Below, piece after piece: positions 62,377 through 64,000 of a DNA stretch of 64,000 bases. The position numbers were made by a program, and so were the translations under genes. The notes under the pieces are model-generated. The model searched no databases, was not told the DNA's origin, and saw nothing but the letters and a program-made list of their open reading frames with translations. Source of the DNA: Lutraria lutraria (taxonomy: Eukaryota; Mollusca; Bivalvia; Venerida; Mactridae); NCBI GenBank assembly GCA_964023205.1, contig OZ026835.1, forward strand, positions 42,443,083-42,507,082. Reading direction: 5' to 3'. Numbering within the stretch: the first letter of the stretch is position 1; every line of letters starts with the position of its first letter.

Positions 62377-62757
62377 TGCTATGCATACTTAGTAAAGTGA
62401 CGTCACGCACCCTACATATTTCAAGTTTACAAAAGCAAAAATCACAGTGAAATGAGTGTTTTCAGACGAAAAAGGGCTTGTTTCGTCGGTAATAATTATC
62501 TTGGGATGATATCAGCAATTAAATGTTTTTGCATATATTTTTCTACAGCAAAAAGCTAGCTTGGGGCTTTAAACAATTGGGGTTTTCAGGTTCGGTCGCG
62601 TTAGTGCGAACATTCATAGTTTTATTCTTATCACATACGAACAATTAGTCTGCCAATAATAGGACTATCAGACAATAACTTTATTCAATTCCTAACCCAT
62701 TGTAAAAGTTTACCATTTATACAAATAAGTTGAGTTTGAGTTGTAATCCTTTGTGGT

Positions 62758-62821
62758 TAACTGGTTCCCGTTCCACGTTGTTAGCACCAAAGGCTTTGAA
62801 CAGACAACGAGAACCAGTTTA
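62758..62821. mobile_element. TAAACTGGTTCCCGTT mini-element, single diverged copy
   Basis: TAACTGGTTCCCGTTCCACG ... ACGAGAACCAGTTTA; core shortened relative to the 71-bp form. Confidence 0.7.
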
Positions 62822-62955
62822 CATTTATGGAAGGCTCAGTCCAAGGTAAGACCTTTTAGTGTTTTGTTATCGAATCTTTTCGAAAGTTGACAATATATTT
62901 ATTCAACAGGCAAATAAACTGTTTAAATCTGAAAAAATGTGTACATGATTTTTAT

Positions 62956-62959
<4 letters not shown>

Positions 62960-63001
<42 letters not shown>

Positions 63002-63012
63002 GGGGGGGGGGG
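62960..63012. repeat. (GA)n joined to a G-run
   Basis: About 15 AG/GA dinucleotides run into about 22 G. Same layout as the TG/G tract at 5985-6022. Confidence 0.9.
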
Positions 63013-64000
63013 ATTTAACGCAACTTTCCATTAATTTTCCCACACAACTTAAACAAGAAATTGGGCAAAAATAACCCGGCGTGTTTTTATCTCCTCTATT
63101 TTATATAAAGGCAATACTAGTGCCACTTTTCATGTTTATGGAAATACATTTATTCCAACATCTAACGATCTAATATAAATTTAGCATAACGGCCTAAAAA
63201 TGTATTTTTCACATACATTGTAGTTTAACATTATGGGAAGTTATGTCAGAACAAACACCTTTACTTTACAGATTCCACATTAAACTCACTGACGACAATG
63301 CTATAGTAGTATCTGTCCTACCTTCAGAAATTGGTAAAATTCTATTAGAATCATCTCGATTTAAGACTGATACGAGGTTATCATCTTAGCAGTTTGCCTT
63401 TTCTGCATCAATGATAGTAAACTTTTCCCCGTCAGTTTCCACATGCGTTTAATAACTTGAATTTAATCATGAATTTTATGAATTGTCATTAGATCTTTAA
63501 TTGATTTCCAATGGTTTTTACCCTCATTGGTTCTAAATTCATCTATTCCATGGTCTACATTTATCTAATAGAATCGCACCATGGTCTATCATTAGGTCGA
63601 ACAACAGCTGCCTGGGAAGGTATACAAATGGTCATAATTTAGATAAAGGTACAATGTACATGTATTTAATTCATTCAACCGTCTATTCATAAACTACTCA
63701 AATGAAGAAAAGTGTGTGTAACTTATCAATTATCTGACATTCAACCGAGGGTTTAATCGATTAGGTACTGCATTATCTTCGGTATAATTGTTCAAACCTT
63801 GAAATGAAGTATTATATCTTACCCACGTAAAATCACAATTCATATATCCTTCCAAGTAAGAATTCAACAATCAAAACATATATTATATATACATGTATAT
63901 TTATACATGCATGTACATTTGTTTTTGTTGTGTTCATAAATGTAAATGTTCTCATGGGCCGCAAGGCTTAATGGATTTACTGAAATAAACCACATATATA
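63013..64000. other. Gene-free AT-rich end of window
   Basis: Nothing recognised beyond short ATGTATAT-type runs near 63890. Confidence 0.5.

Larger units (their letters stand above)
60186..62583. mobile_element. Second copy of the TTTAAAGTCCC MITE, split by a LINE
   Basis: The left half (60186-60386) matches 58152-58340 and the right half (about 62385-62583) matches 58335-58519. The 5' end reads TTCAAAGTCCCATAAGC and the 3' end GGGGCTTTAAA. The LINE and its 8-bp target duplication interrupt it. Confidence 0.75.

Noticed and set aside
62455..62500. Second hammerhead motif (GACGAAAC on the minus strand)
   Set aside because: No CTGATGA partner at the needed distance; it is part of the MITE body.

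Overview
The window looks like nuclear DNA of an animal, most likely a bivalve mollusc. It is AT-rich, its genes are split by GT-AG introns, and intergenic and intronic DNA is packed with short inverted-repeat transposons, tRNA-derived SINEs and minisatellites. Several repeat families (a CGTCCGTCC-rich element, a GTCGGTCG-rich element starting TATACCCCC, a SINE tail reading TTGAAAA.GGCGTTTAACCC) are of kinds I associate with bivalves. The species cannot be named from this.

Two protein-coding genes can be reconstructed. The first (+ strand, 32113-45439) is a 12-exon SLC6-family transporter of 629 residues with all twelve membrane segments, one GC-AG intron and a changed chloride/sodium site: Asp where the family has Asn in TM7, and Phe where it has Tyr in TM2. 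The second (- strand, 59905-57064) is a two-exon type II membrane glycosyltransferase of the GT32 (DXD) family, 371 residues. There is no sign that the two genes work together.

The rest is mobile and repetitive DNA. From 1 to 31 kb there is no supported protein gene. This part holds a TA-flanked MITE family (TIR CAGTCAAACCTGTG), one copy of which contains about 41 copies of a 22-bp unit (10895-11961). It also holds a second TA-flanked MITE family, a 508-bp foldback element, a 1,043-bp long-TIR mariner-like element (28155-29197), and minisatellites with 18-, 30-, 74-, 162- and 35-bp units. A complete type I hammerhead ribozyme core lies at 20544-20595. The SLC6 introns carry 53-, 46- and 40-bp arrays, and a 27-bp array lies 3' of the gene.

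From 49.7 to 56.7 kb lie a roughly 160-bp array with another element inserted in it and a 5-kb satellite of about 200 25-bp monomers, ending about 370 bp past the GT32 stop codon. From 60.2 to 62.6 kb a dead LINE sits inside a MITE with an 8-bp target duplication, and an uninterrupted copy of the same MITE lies 2 kb away inside the GT32 intron.
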